NCBI RefSeq assembly: GCF_003428695.1
Contig: NZ_QURH01000299.1
Coordinates: forward strand, 1-44,053
Direction: 5' to 3'
Source of the DNA: Actinomadura logoneensis
GTDB lineage: Bacteria > Actinomycetota > Actinomycetes > Streptosporangiales > Streptosporangiaceae
DNA: 44,053 nt
Positions within the stretch are counted from its first letter, which is position 1, and each line of letters starts with the position of its first letter. The notes beneath the pieces were generated by a model, which had not been told where the DNA came from, did no database searches, and saw nothing but the letters and a program-made list of their open reading frames with translations. The position numbers and the translations under genes are program-made. This document shows positions 8,340 to 16,283 of the stretch, piece by piece.

Positions 8340-9699
8340 TACTACAGCCTGATTTTGTGATGTGGGAGCCAGCGTCGCCAGTAGTGGCTGCTACGGGCTC
8401 GGGTCTGGTGTCGGCGGCGTTGTGTGGACCAGGCCAGGACGAAGTCCACGGGGCGGCCGGGGGTGGTCAGGTGTGCCAGGAGACGGCGGATCTCTGCTGG
8501 TGAGAGGCGGACCAGGCCGTTTGTGCTTTTGGGGCGTGGGCGGCGGTGACGGCGAGGTAGGCGTGGGCGAGCATCGCCAGCGTGATGTGCCGGTGCCAGC
8601 CGTCGAAGCGGCGGACCTGATACTGGTCCAAGCCGACCTCGTTCTTGGCCGACTGGAAGCACTCCTCGATCGCCCAACGTGCTCCGGCGACACCGACCAA
8701 TTCCTCCAGCGCGGTGCCGGCGGGGCCATGACACAGGTAGTAGGCCAACTCGAGTTCACCCTTGGTGTCTGGGATCAGGCTCCGGCGCACCAGGAGCCAT
8801 CGCCGGTAACCGGGCTCGGCCTCAAAGTGCACATCGGCCAGCGCCCAGTCATACATCCTCGGGCCCTTGGCGCCGTTTCCGCAGGACAGACGCTTCCATG
8901 CCTCAGGCGGAGCGCTAGCAGCCACCGTGTCGGCACGCACATCCCCGGCACGCAGACTCATCGCGACGCTCTGGCTCTTGGGCACCGCGACCACATAGTT
9001 CACCCGGCGTTGCTCCAGGAAGCGGCGGAACTTGAAGTCCATCCCATACGCCTCGTCGGCAGTCGCCCACGACGCCGACACTCCGGCGTCCAGCGCCCGG
9101 GCGAGCATCGCCTGGGCCAGTACCGGCTTGGTCGCGAACTCGATACCGGCGGGAATGCCAGCCTGGCCGCAGCGCGCCGGGTCGGCCAGCCAGGACTTGG
9201 GCAGATACAACTCGGCATCGATCAGCGCCCGCCCCAGCGGAGAGGCGAAAGCCAAGAACACTCCCAGCTGGCAGTTCTCCACCCGGCCCGCCGTGCCGGA
9301 GTACTGGCGCTGCACCCCGGCCGACTTGGCGCCCTTCACGGGCGAACCCGGTCTCCACGATCAGCACCGCGTCCCGGTGCCCGAGGTTCTCCACCACATA
9401 ATCGCGCAGGTCATCGCGCATCCGGCGAGGGTCCCAACGGGCACTGGTCAGCAACCGCTGCATCCGCCCCGGCGACAGATCACCCGCGGCCTCGGCCAAC
9501 TGCCAGCCGTTCTTGCGTTCTACCGGCGCCAGTAAACCCCTCACATACGCCCTCGCCTGCCGCCGCGGCTCCACCCGCCCGAACCGGTCAACCACCCGCG
9601 CCAACAACGCATCCAGCCCCGACACCCACACCTGCAGATCATCAGCAGCCACCACACCCCGAAACTACAGACCCCACATCACGAAATCAGGCTGTAGTA
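8340..9699 (-). mobile_element. Complete IS701-type insertion sequence (1360 bp)
   Basis: Terminal inverted repeats are 27 bp: the left end at 8340-8366 begins TACTACAGCCTGATTTTGTG, and the right end at 9673-9699 is its reverse complement with one mismatch (T/C). The element is flanked by CTAG at 8336-8339 and 9700-9703, a 4-bp target duplication of the YTAR form typical of IS701. The ends look recent although the transposase inside is broken. Confidence 0.92.
8342..9655 (-). pseudogene. IS701-family transposase with two frameshifts
   Basis: The reading is split over three frames. Residues from 9655 to about 9340 run MVAADDLQVWVSGLDALLAR to AVLIVETGF. A frameshift near 9338 moves to the frame KGAKSAGVQRQYSGTAGRV, which carries TADEAYGMD and WAIEECFQSAKNEVGLDQYQ. 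A second frameshift near 8540, at an AAAA run, moves to NGLVRLSPAEIRRLLAHL and the stop at 8344-8342 inside the left repeat. The family motif IVDETGF reads IVETGF here, so the first catalytic Asp is missing by an in-frame 3-base deletion. The protein should be inactive. Movement would need a transposase supplied from another copy. Confidence 0.88.
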
Positions 9700-10395
9700 C
9701 TAGGCCACGACTGATTTCTCGGTGGTCATCAGGTAGCGGGCGAGGATGACGTCGCCGATGGGACGGACTTCGGCCAGTGCCATCCGGTTGGCAGAGTGGT
9801 GATGGAAGACGCCTGGGCCCACAAAGCGCGGGGCGTTGGTGTCGCCGACGAAGAACGGGGCGATCACGAGCTGGAGTTCGTCGGCAAGGCCGGCGGTGAG
9901 GAACTGGGTGTGGACGGTTCCGCCGCCCTCGACCATGAGTCGCTCCACGCCGCGGGAGGCCAGGTCGTGAAGGATCGCGGTCACCTGGACCGGGTCGCCG
10001 GCGTCGACGACGGTGGCGACCCCGCCGAGCGTGTCGCGGCACTTGTCGACCGCCGGGGACGCGCAGTACACGATCTTTTCGACATCGCCGGCGGTGAAGA
10101 ACTTGGCGGCCGGGTCAAGGTCGCCGCGTGCGGTGAAGGTGACCTTGATGGGGCTTTCCGGCAGGCCGCGCTCGCGGCGTCCCTGGCGGCGGGCTTCGCT
10201 GCGGACCAGCAGGCGTGGGTTGTCCTGGCGGATGGTGTTGGCTCCGACCAGGATGGCGTCGACGCTGGCTCGGACGTCGTCAACGCGGTCGAAGTCTTCG
10301 TCATTGGACAGCAGCAGACGCTGGTCGGTCGCGTCGTCGATGTATCCGTCCACCGACGCTGCACACGACAGCAGCACGTACGGGCGTTCACTCAT
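9700..10395 (-). CDS. RibD C-terminal-domain / dihydrofolate-reductase-like reductase
   Basis: NAD(P)H-dependent reductase of the RibD C-terminal (dihydrofolate-reductase-like) superfamily, 231 residues. Motifs seen are the N-terminal MSERPYVLLSCAASVDGYID, the GANTIRQDNPRLLVRSE segment and the GVERLMVEGGGTVHTQFL nucleotide-binding region. It lacks the RibD deaminase domain, so it resembles the stand-alone diaminohydroxyphosphoribosylamino-pyrimidine reductases, but paralogues with other substrates are common. ATG 10395 overlaps the stop of the XRE-SLOG gene by ATGA. The stop codon lies inside the CTAG duplication of the IS701 element, so the insertion left the protein intact but cut off whatever lay downstream. 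It may serve the divergent peptide locus; that is inference. Confidence 0.85.
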   Translation of the reverse strand: MSERPYVLLSCAASVDGYIDDATDQRLLLSNDEDFDRVDDVRASVDAILVGANTIRQDNPRLLVRSEARRQGRRERGLPESPIKVTFTARGDLDPAAKFFTAGDVEKIVYCASPAVDKCRDTLGGVATVVDAGDPVQVTAILHDLASRGVERLMVEGGGTVHTQFLTAGLADELQLVIAPFFVGDTNAPRFVGPGVFHHHSANRMALAEVRPIGDVILARYLMTTEKSVVA

Positions 10396-11261
10396 GTGAG
10401 ATCTCCATGTTCGTTGGTGATCAGCTGTTCGACGATCCGGACGAAGTCCTCAGCCGGGTCTGTGGTGACGTTGAGGGCAGTGAAGTCCTGCTCGGAAATC
10501 CAGGACCGTAGACGTGGATCCTGAGCGGCGCGGTGGTAGAAGCGGCGTGCCGTCCCACCCGAGCCCGGTAGCGGGATGACTTTCTTGCCGACGGCCAGAG
10601 CGAGGTCGATCTCGGTTTGGGTGCCGGCGGCGCCACCGAGGACCAGGACGTACTCGGCATCGTGGATGACGTTGCGGTGTCCGAACAGTCCGAAGGCTTG
10701 GGCGATTTCAGGTGGGCGGTACTGGTCGGCGATGTAGGTCACGACCTCGATACCGACCCCGACGGGGCCGTGGCTGACCTGGTAGCCGTTGCTCATGACG
10801 AGCCTGGCGAGGCACCGGATGGCCGCGTTGATCACGCTGGCGTCGGTGTCGTGCGCACGGCTTCCGCAGATCGCCACCTTCACACCTCGTGCGGGTTCGG
10901 CTTGTTCGGTGGGGCGCGGGCTGCGGTCGTGCTGGGCGGTCCGCAATGCCTCGGGGTTGGTCGGCGCGAGGCCGAGCAGGAGGCGGGCCTGGTCGGGCAT
11001 TTGTAACCCGTCGGCGATGCGGGTGAGGACTTCGATGTCGGAGACACGGCCTTGGCGGACACCACGGATCCAGTTGGAGATGTCGGATCGGTCGTGCTGA
11101 GTCAGCAGTGCCAGTTGGGTCTGGGTGCAGTGGGCGAAGGTGTCCAAGAACAGGCGGAGAAGGTCGGCCACGTCCCGGCAGGCCAGGGCACGTTGGATGT
11201 CTTCCCGGCCCCAGAACGCCACCGGGACACTCCCCGGATCGAACACCTTGCGTTTGGTCAC
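10392..11261 (-). CDS. XRE helix-turn-helix protein fused to a SLOG/LOG-like nucleotide-binding domain
   Basis: 289 residues. The N-terminal part (about 40-100) is a Cro/CI-type DNA-binding domain including LLTQHDRSDISNWIRGVRQG. The C-terminal part (about 126-285) is a Rossmann-like SLOG/LOG domain with VAICGSRAH at 129-137, SHGPVGVGIEVV at 163-174 and the GGAAGTQTEIDLAL loop at 209-222, which in this superfamily binds a nucleotide or nucleotide-derived ligand. A DNA-binding domain fused to a ligand-binding domain suggests a nucleotide-responsive repressor or activator. It is divergent from the peptide/JmjC operon, and palindromes lie in the shared promoter region. Translationally coupled to the reductase by ATGA. 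Alternatively the SLOG domain is catalytic. Confidence 0.82.
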   Translation of the reverse strand: MTKRKVFDPGSVPVAFWGREDIQRALACRDVADLLRLFLDTFAHCTQTQLALLTQHDRSDISNWIRGVRQGRVSDIEVLTRIADGLQMPDQARLLLGLAPTNPEALRTAQHDRSPRPTEQAEPARGVKVAICGSRAHDTDASVINAAIRCLARLVMSNGYQVSHGPVGVGIEVVTYIADQYRPPEIAQAFGLFGHRNVIHDAEYVLVLGGAAGTQTEIDLALAVGKKVIPLPGSGGTARRFYHRAAQDPRLRSWISEQDFTALNVTTDPAEDFVRIVEQLITNEHGDLT

Positions 11262-11347
11262 GTCGGTCGCGCCTTCGGCTCACACGTGGTCCCGCCCGCG
11301 AGCGTAGCGCCGTCAGCCCCAGGCGCAATCCCAAACGGTTGACGGGT

Positions 11348-11381
11348 CCCGTGGACTGGTTCCACGGGCTGTGGCCACGGG
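11348..11381. promoter_or_regulatory. Palindromic operator candidate in the divergent promoter region
   Basis: CCCGTGG (11348-11354), a 7-base spacer, then CCACGGG (11362-11368) form a perfect dyad. GTGGCCAC at 11371-11378 is a second perfect palindrome, and CCACGGG recurs at 11375-11381. It lies between the XRE-SLOG gene (minus) and the peptide gene (plus), where an autoregulator would bind. Confidence 0.5.
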
Positions 11382-11470
11382 CTCGTTCACTGGGCCGAAC
11401 GGCCGAATCACCGGAAGGTAGGGCTCAGTAGGCAGCGTCACAAGGTGTGGCGGGCCGGGAAGGAGTCCTG

Positions 11471-11593
11471 ATGGACGCCCAGAACAGCGGGGGCCTGGTG
11501 GTGGCCGTCGAGAAGATCGTCGCGGCACGCGGCAGGGCGACCCAGCCGTCGGACGGCGGCTCGTCCGGCAAGTCCGACATCAACGACGGCTGA
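11471..11593 (+). CDS. 40-residue peptide, candidate precursor of a modified peptide
   Basis: Short gene with an excellent ribosome site (AAGGAG at 11460-11465, five bases before ATG 11471). The product begins MDAQNSGGLVVAVEKIVAAR, an amphipathic helix-like leader, followed by a polar Gly/Ser/Asp-rich tail ending GKSDINDG. There is no Cys, no signal peptide and no membrane segment. The stop is nine bases before the JmjC gene, which lacks its own ribosome site and is probably coupled to it. A helical N-terminus, a flexible hydrophilic C-terminus and tailoring-enzyme genes directly downstream are the usual arrangement of a RiPP precursor. The tail has Asp, Asn and Lys, residues that JmjC/cupin oxygenases hydroxylate in other proteins. 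That it is a modification substrate is inference. Confidence 0.75.
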   Translation: MDAQNSGGLVVAVEKIVAARGRATQPSDGGSSGKSDINDG

Positions 11594-11602
11594 CCGAACC
11601 TC

Positions 11603-12793
11603 ATGATCGACGATCTCATCGTCGAGGTCCTGGGCGGGGACGACTTCCTCGCCCAGGACCTGGGCCGCGCGCACCGCGTCTACCCTGCTCCCAAGGATGA
11701 ACAGGACCGCTTCGCTGGCCTGCTCACCTGGAGAGCGCTGAACCAGCTCCTCGATACCCACCGGTTGGAGCCGCCCCGGTTTCGGCTGGCGATCGATGGG
11801 ACCACGGTTCCGACCTCGGAGTACTGTCAGCGCCGCACCTACCGGCGGATGCAGCCATGGGAGGCTCCCCAGCCGCATCTGGTCGCCGAACAGCTCCGCG
11901 CCGGTGCCACCCTGGTCCTGGACGCGATCGAGGAAATGCACCCGCCGATCCGCAACCTGGTGTGCGGACTGGAGCGGCACCTGCGGACCGGTGTGCAGGT
12001 CAACTCCTACGCCTCGTGGACGGCCACCGAGGGCTTCGGCGTGCATTGGGACGACCACGACGTCATCGTCCTGCAGATCTCCGGCGCCAAGCGGTGGCGC
12101 ATCTACGGACCCACCCGGCCCGCGCCGATGTACCGGGACGTCACCTTCGAAGACCAAGCACCCAGTGAACCCATCGACGAGTTCACCCTGCGCGCGGGAG
12201 ATGTGCTGCACGTCCCCCGCGGCTGGTGGCACGCCGCCGCAGCCTCCGCCGGCAAACCGTCCCTGCACCTGACCTGTGGCCTGGCCACCCACACCGGAGT
12301 CGACCTGCTCGCATGGCTGGTCGATGAGCTCCGCGCCGAGCACGCCATCCGCCAAGACCTTCCGCGGCCAGGCGACCAGCACGGCCAAGACTCCTGGCGG
12401 GCCCAGGCCGCCAAGCTCGTGCAGGAGCGCCTGAACGACCCGAAACTGATCAGTGCCTACTTCAACAGCCGCGACGCCGCCTACGGCGCACATGGCGGCT
12501 TCTCGCTCCCCCACGCCGTCGCCGAAGCCCTGCCGACCGACCCGAGCCTGTCGGTGCAACTGGTGACCCCACGCGCCGTCACCCGAACGGGCGGCGACAC
12601 GGTCACGCTCGAGGCAGCGGAACAACGCTGGATCCTCGACCAGCGCGCCGCGCCTGTCCTGCGCATTCTCACCACCGGCCAGCTCACCACGCTGGGCTGC
12701 CTCGCCGAACGATCCGCAACCCCTCTGGAGGACATCGCCGGCCTCATCGATCAGCTGCTTCGGGCCGGGGTCTTGGCCGTGTGGGAGCCGTGA
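11603..12793 (+). CDS. JmjC/cupin-4 Fe(II)/2-oxoglutarate oxygenase (RoxA/NO66-like)
   Basis: 396 residues. The double-stranded beta-helix core holds the iron site H148-x-D150 in GVHWDDHDVIVLQISGAKRW and the distal His210 in GDVLHVPRGWWHAA, the same order as the bacterial ribosomal oxygenase YcfD/RoxA. GAKRWRIYGP is the usual turn after the first motif. The C-terminal 100 residues (QRWILDQRAAPVLRILTTGQ onward) look like the winged-helix tail of that family. Known relatives hydroxylate Arg, His, Asp, Asn or Lys side chains in proteins. Here it sits nine bases after a 40-residue peptide gene and overlaps the next gene by TGATG, so the natural inference is that it hydroxylates that peptide. A ribosomal target is the alternative. 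Confidence 0.88.
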   Translation: MIDDLIVEVLGGDDFLAQDLGRAHRVYPAPKDEQDRFAGLLTWRALNQLLDTHRLEPPRFRLAIDGTTVPTSEYCQRRTYRRMQPWEAPQPHLVAEQLRAGATLVLDAIEEMHPPIRNLVCGLERHLRTGVQVNSYASWTATEGFGVHWDDHDVIVLQISGAKRWRIYGPTRPAPMYRDVTFEDQAPSEPIDEFTLRAGDVLHVPRGWWHAAAASAGKPSLHLTCGLATHTGVDLLAWLVDELRAEHAIRQDLPRPGDQHGQDSWRAQAAKLVQERLNDPKLISAYFNSRDAAYGAHGGFSLPHAVAEALPTDPSLSVQLVTPRAVTRTGGDTVTLEAAEQRWILDQRAAPVLRILTTGQLTTLGCLAERSATPLEDIAGLIDQLLRAGVLAVWEP

Positions 12794-13698
12794 TGGCGCT
12801 GCTCGGCTTGGGAACCTACCGCTGCCGCGATGTGTCCGCCGCTGCCCAGGCGGCCATCGCGGCAGGGCTTCCCCTGATCGATACCGCACCCGTCTACGCT
12901 CACGGCACCGCCCAAACCCACCTGGGGCGCCACCTGATCAACCATTCCCAGGTGCGGGTGTCGAGCAAGGTCGGGCACATGACCCGTTCACAGGCAGCCG
13001 CCGCGCGAGTCGCGGGCGTCGTCACCGTCCAGCAGGCCGAGCGCGGGCACTGCCTCACGCCCGACTACATCGACCATCAACTGGCCCAGAACCTGGCCGA
13101 GCTTCGGCGAAGTCGGCTGGACCTGCTCTATCTCCACAACCCTGAGCACGACATCCACACCGACCGGCAGCATCTCATGCACCAGATTCGTGATGCGTTC
13201 GAGGCCTGCGAACGAGCCGCCCACCAGGGCCGCATCACCGGATACGGCATCGCTACCTGGAGTGGCTTCTCAAGCAGCGCCTTCACCGTCCCGGAACTGC
13301 TCGCCGCTGCACGGCAGGCCGCCGGCGGCCCCGACCATCACCTCGCCGCAATTCAACTTCCGGTCAATCTCGTGCAGCTCGCCCCGCTCTCCCAGTCCCT
13401 GAAGGGAGGGGGCCCCGTCGCGCAGGCAAGCCATGCGGGACTTGAAGTTTGGGCGTCCGCGCCGCTCAACGGTGGTGAACTCACCACCTTGGTCAGCCAA
13501 GAACTGGCCGAGCTGATCGGACCAGGGCTGTCGCCCAGCGGAGCCGCACTGACCGTGGTCGCCTCCACCCCAGGTATCACCGGCGCCCTCCTCTCGGCCT
13601 CGACTACGGCACACTTGCAGGACGCACTCGTCACCTTCCAACGCCCACCGCTCCAGCCCGAGCACCTCCGGGAGATCTGCCGTGTTCTCCGAACCTGA
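12793..13698 (+). CDS. Aldo/keto reductase family oxidoreductase
   Basis: NAD(P)H-dependent reductase with a TIM-barrel fold. Numbered from ATG 12793 (MALLGLGTYRCRDVSA), the catalytic tetrad is complete: Asp30 and Tyr35 in LIDTAPVYAHG, Lys59 in VSSKVGH and His115 in LLYLHNPEHD. Its length, 301 residues, is normal. The start overlaps the JmjC stop as TGATG; GTG at 12781 and 12790 are in-frame alternatives. Its stop overlaps the kinase gene by 17 bases. In this setting it could reduce a carbonyl formed on the peptide or on a small molecule joined to it; that is inference from position only. Confidence 0.87.
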   Translation: MALLGLGTYRCRDVSAAAQAAIAAGLPLIDTAPVYAHGTAQTHLGRHLINHSQVRVSSKVGHMTRSQAAAARVAGVVTVQQAERGHCLTPDYIDHQLAQNLAELRRSRLDLLYLHNPEHDIHTDRQHLMHQIRDAFEACERAAHQGRITGYGIATWSGFSSSAFTVPELLAAARQAAGGPDHHLAAIQLPVNLVQLAPLSQSLKGGGPVAQASHAGLEVWASAPLNGGELTTLVSQELAELIGPGLSPSGAALTVVASTPGITGALLSASTTAHLQDALVTFQRPPLQPEHLREICRVLRT

Positions 13699-14530
13699 CG
13701 ACCCCGCCGTTCGAGAACGCATGCACACCGCCTTCACCACCGCAGCCGGCGAACTCCACTGTGCTCGGCTCCCAGAGGCCCCATGGGCATGGGGGCACGG
13801 CGGTCGTACCCTGGGCACCGCCGTCCTCGACGGCCCCAACAAAGCGTGGCTCCGTGTCATGGAGACGCTGGCGCACAAGCGCGGCGGCAAGCTCTGGACC
13901 GGTACCGCCCAAGCAGCCGACGCCATCCCCACCGGCATCCCACGCCCCCGACTCCTCCGCAGCCACGAATGGACCCGCGGAGACCACGCCTACCGCGCAG
14001 AACTCACCACCTACGTCGCGACGCCAGTGTGCTCGACCACACCCGCCTTGACCGCTCCCCTTGAGCTGCCCGACTCATGGTTCGGACGCCTCCGCGAAGC
14101 AGTGGAGACCCTGTCTGCTACCCCCGCACCGCCAGGACGCGGCCCAGTCATCACCCAGGACTACGTCCACCGCGCCCTACCCCGCTACGTCGGGGCGGCA
14201 GAAACAGAGACCACCGTCCACCGATGGAGCCTGGCCCACGGCGACCTCCACTGGGCCAACATCACCGCACCAGAACTCAACATCCTGGACTGGGAAGGCT
14301 TCGGCCCCGCCCCCCACGGATTCGACGCAGCCCACCTCCACGCCTACACCCTCCCCACACCCGACATCGCCGCCCGGGTACGGGACACCTTCGCCGACAC
14401 CCTGCACACCGACGAGGGCCGACAAGCCGAGCTCATCGTGGCCGCGATCATCCTCCAAGCCGCCGACCGCGACCCCGTCCACGCCCACCTCGCCCCGCTG
14501 CTCAAAGAACACATAGCTAACCTCCGCTGA
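13682..14530 (+). CDS. APH-fold phosphotransferase of the peptide locus
   Basis: Kinase-like protein of 282 residues starting at GTG 13682 (VFSEPDDPAVRERMHTAF) inside the end of the aldo/keto reductase gene. The catalytic loop is SLAHGDLHWANIT (HGD at 186-188) and the metal-binding motif is ILDWEGFGPAP (DWE at 203-205). The N-lobe is short, with LGTAVLDGPNKAWLRV as the likely nucleotide-binding strand region. The 17-base overlap shows co-translation with the reductase, so it belongs to the peptide/JmjC operon. It could phosphorylate the peptide (as the kinase domains of lanthipeptide synthetases do) or inactivate the product for self-protection. No clear terminator follows. Confidence 0.85.
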   Translation: MFSEPDDPAVRERMHTAFTTAAGELHCARLPEAPWAWGHGGRTLGTAVLDGPNKAWLRVMETLAHKRGGKLWTGTAQAADAIPTGIPRPRLLRSHEWTRGDHAYRAELTTYVATPVCSTTPALTAPLELPDSWFGRLREAVETLSATPAPPGRGPVITQDYVHRALPRYVGAAETETTVHRWSLAHGDLHWANITAPELNILDWEGFGPAPHGFDAAHLHAYTLPTPDIAARVRDTFADTLHTDEGRQAELIVAAIILQAADRDPVHAHLAPLLKEHIANLR

Positions 14531-14685
14531 AACCAGGCTTGGGCGCTCATCCGCCCGACCGAGCGGGCACATACCTTGACGCGTGTCCGAAAGCGGGCGG
14601 AGCCCTGTCCTCTGGGTACGACTGGGCTCAAGCCCGACGTTCTCAGCAAAGGCCAGGACACCCAGCTCGCCGCAGTACCTGCCGC

Positions 14686-14849
14686 CACTCAGGCCTGGTG
14701 TCCACCGATACGTCGTCGAACGCGCCGTTGGCCTACTCCACTGGTTCCGACGCTTGCGCATCCGTTGGGTCACCCGCGACGACATCCACCAAGCCCTCAC
14801 GACACTGGTCGCAGCCATCATCTGCTGACGACGTCTCGTCCGCTACGTA
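14686..14849 (+). pseudogene. IS5-family transposase C-terminal remnant
   Basis: One frame reads RPGVHRYVVERAVGLLHWFR, then RLRIRWVTRDDIHQALTTLV and AAIIC, a TGA, then RRLVRY. This is the end of an IS5-type DDE transposase (catalytic Glu in VVERAV); the family has Trp where TGA stands here. Nothing upstream restores the rest. The remaining parts of 14531-15090 hold no gene I can support. Confidence 0.7.
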
Positions 14850-15090
14850 GCCGAGGGGCTGGATGCCTGCGTGGCCGGTGGAGTGGATGTTAGCCGGCAC
14901 CTGCGTGCTCGCTAAGCAGGCGTTACTGGGCCTTCCGCCCGAACACCGAACCTCCATCGTGTTCGTTCGCGCCCGAGACGTCCGCCGCGCCATCGCCTCA
15001 GGCCTCCGCCCGTCCCTGGGAACTGCGTAGGTTGGATGAGGTACTCGGCCCCCGAACCCACCGTTCCTGACGGCCAAAGCGAAAGGCTCC

Positions 15091-16005
15091 ATGGCTGAAT
15101 CACTGGCCGGCGCCCCCAGCCTCGCCGACCGCGCTCAACAGATCCTGCACACCGCATGCCAAACCGTCGGGCTGGACCACCGTGGTGCTGAACTCCTACG
15201 GCTGCGCAGCAACGCCGTCTACAAGCTCAAAGACCCGATCATCGTGCGGATCGCCACCGCACCCACCGCCGCCGAGTGGCTGCCCGCCGTCCTGGCCGTC
15301 ACGCGCTGGCTCGACCAACACGGCTTCCCCACTGTCCGACCAACCGACCACATCACCGACCAGCCGCTGATGTGCTCTGGCGTCGCCGTCACATTCTGGG
15401 ACTACGTGCCGGCCAGCGACCTCCCCTCCACCACCAGCGAACTCGGCCGCCTCCTACGCGACCTGCACGCCTTCCCCACCCCACCGATCGCGCTCCGGCG
15501 CCTAGTCGATCCGTTGGCCAGCCTCCGCGCCAACCTCCAGCAGCATCCCGACAACCTCACACCCAGCGAACGCGGATGGCTGAGCCACCACATCACCGAC
15601 CTCACCGAGCAGTGGGAGCAGCTGCCGTTCGTCGGGCCTCCCGTCCTCCTGCACGGCGACGCCTGGATCGACAACCTGTTCCGCCACCGTGATGGCCATG
15701 TCATCCTGGGTGACTGGGACAGCGTCGCCCTCGGCCCCCGCGAATGGGACCTGATCCACAGCCACCACGGCCAGACCCGCTTCGGCCTCAACCAACACGA
15801 CGTGGACGCCTTCACCACCGCCTACGGCCACGACCTACGCGCATGGCCCGGATACGAGACCCTCCAACGCATCCGCGACCTCTACGCCGTCAGCATCCAC
15901 ATCCGCAACGCCCACGGCGACCCCTTCTCCCACCAAGAACTCAGGCGCCGAATGCGCTCCCTCATCGAAGGCACCACCGACCGCTGGTACATGAAACCCA
16001 CCTGA
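15091..16005 (+). CDS. APH-fold phosphotransferase
   Basis: 304-residue kinase of the aminoglycoside/choline kinase fold. The catalytic loop is LLHGDAWIDNLF (HGD at 188-190) and the metal motif is VILGDWDSVALGP (DWD at 208-210). The N-terminal lobe includes RLRSNAVYKLKDPIIVRIAT, typical of small-molecule kinases and distinct from the 13682 gene. ATG 15091 has GAAAGG upstream. It is separated from the peptide locus by an IS5 fragment, so it may once have been part of the same cluster or may be an independent acquisition. A hairpin follows the stop. It could confer resistance to an antibiotic, but the sequence does not identify a substrate. Confidence 0.85.
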   Translation: MAESLAGAPSLADRAQQILHTACQTVGLDHRGAELLRLRSNAVYKLKDPIIVRIATAPTAAEWLPAVLAVTRWLDQHGFPTVRPTDHITDQPLMCSGVAVTFWDYVPASDLPSTTSELGRLLRDLHAFPTPPIALRRLVDPLASLRANLQQHPDNLTPSERGWLSHHITDLTEQWEQLPFVGPPVLLHGDAWIDNLFRHRDGHVILGDWDSVALGPREWDLIHSHHGQTRFGLNQHDVDAFTTAYGHDLRAWPGYETLQRIRDLYAVSIHIRNAHGDPFSHQELRRRMRSLIEGTTDRWYMKPT

Positions 16006-16013
16006 CCGCGAAG

Positions 16014-16057
16014 CACCCAGGCTCACCCTGAACCTTCAGTGCCTGGGCTCCCTCGTT
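16014..16057 (+). terminator. Probable terminator after the phosphotransferase gene
   Basis: CCCAGGC (16016-16022) pairs with GCCTGGG (16041-16047), with an 18-base loop, followed by CTCCCTCGTTTC. The T-tract is weak, but the position just after the stop codon fits a terminator. Confidence 0.45.
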
Positions 16058-16283
16058 TCACGGCCACGTGACCTGAAACGACCTGGCGGTCATCTGGGAA
16101 GGATCACCTCGCCCTCACCTCATCCGCCGGAGTTTCCGGTGCCGCGCCGTGGAGTTGTTGGATGGTTCCGTATGCGCGTCACTCGCCCCGTGTGCGATCC
16201 GAGGGCGAGCGATCTTGGCGTCCGGAACAGATGAGCGCAGTCGCGGCGCGGCACTGTCACCGCAACAATGCTCCCTGCCGCAG

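Noticed and set aside
11471-11593. Lanthipeptide, lasso or sactipeptide precursor
   Set aside because: No Cys in the peptide and no LanM/LanKC, B1/B2 or radical SAM gene nearby.
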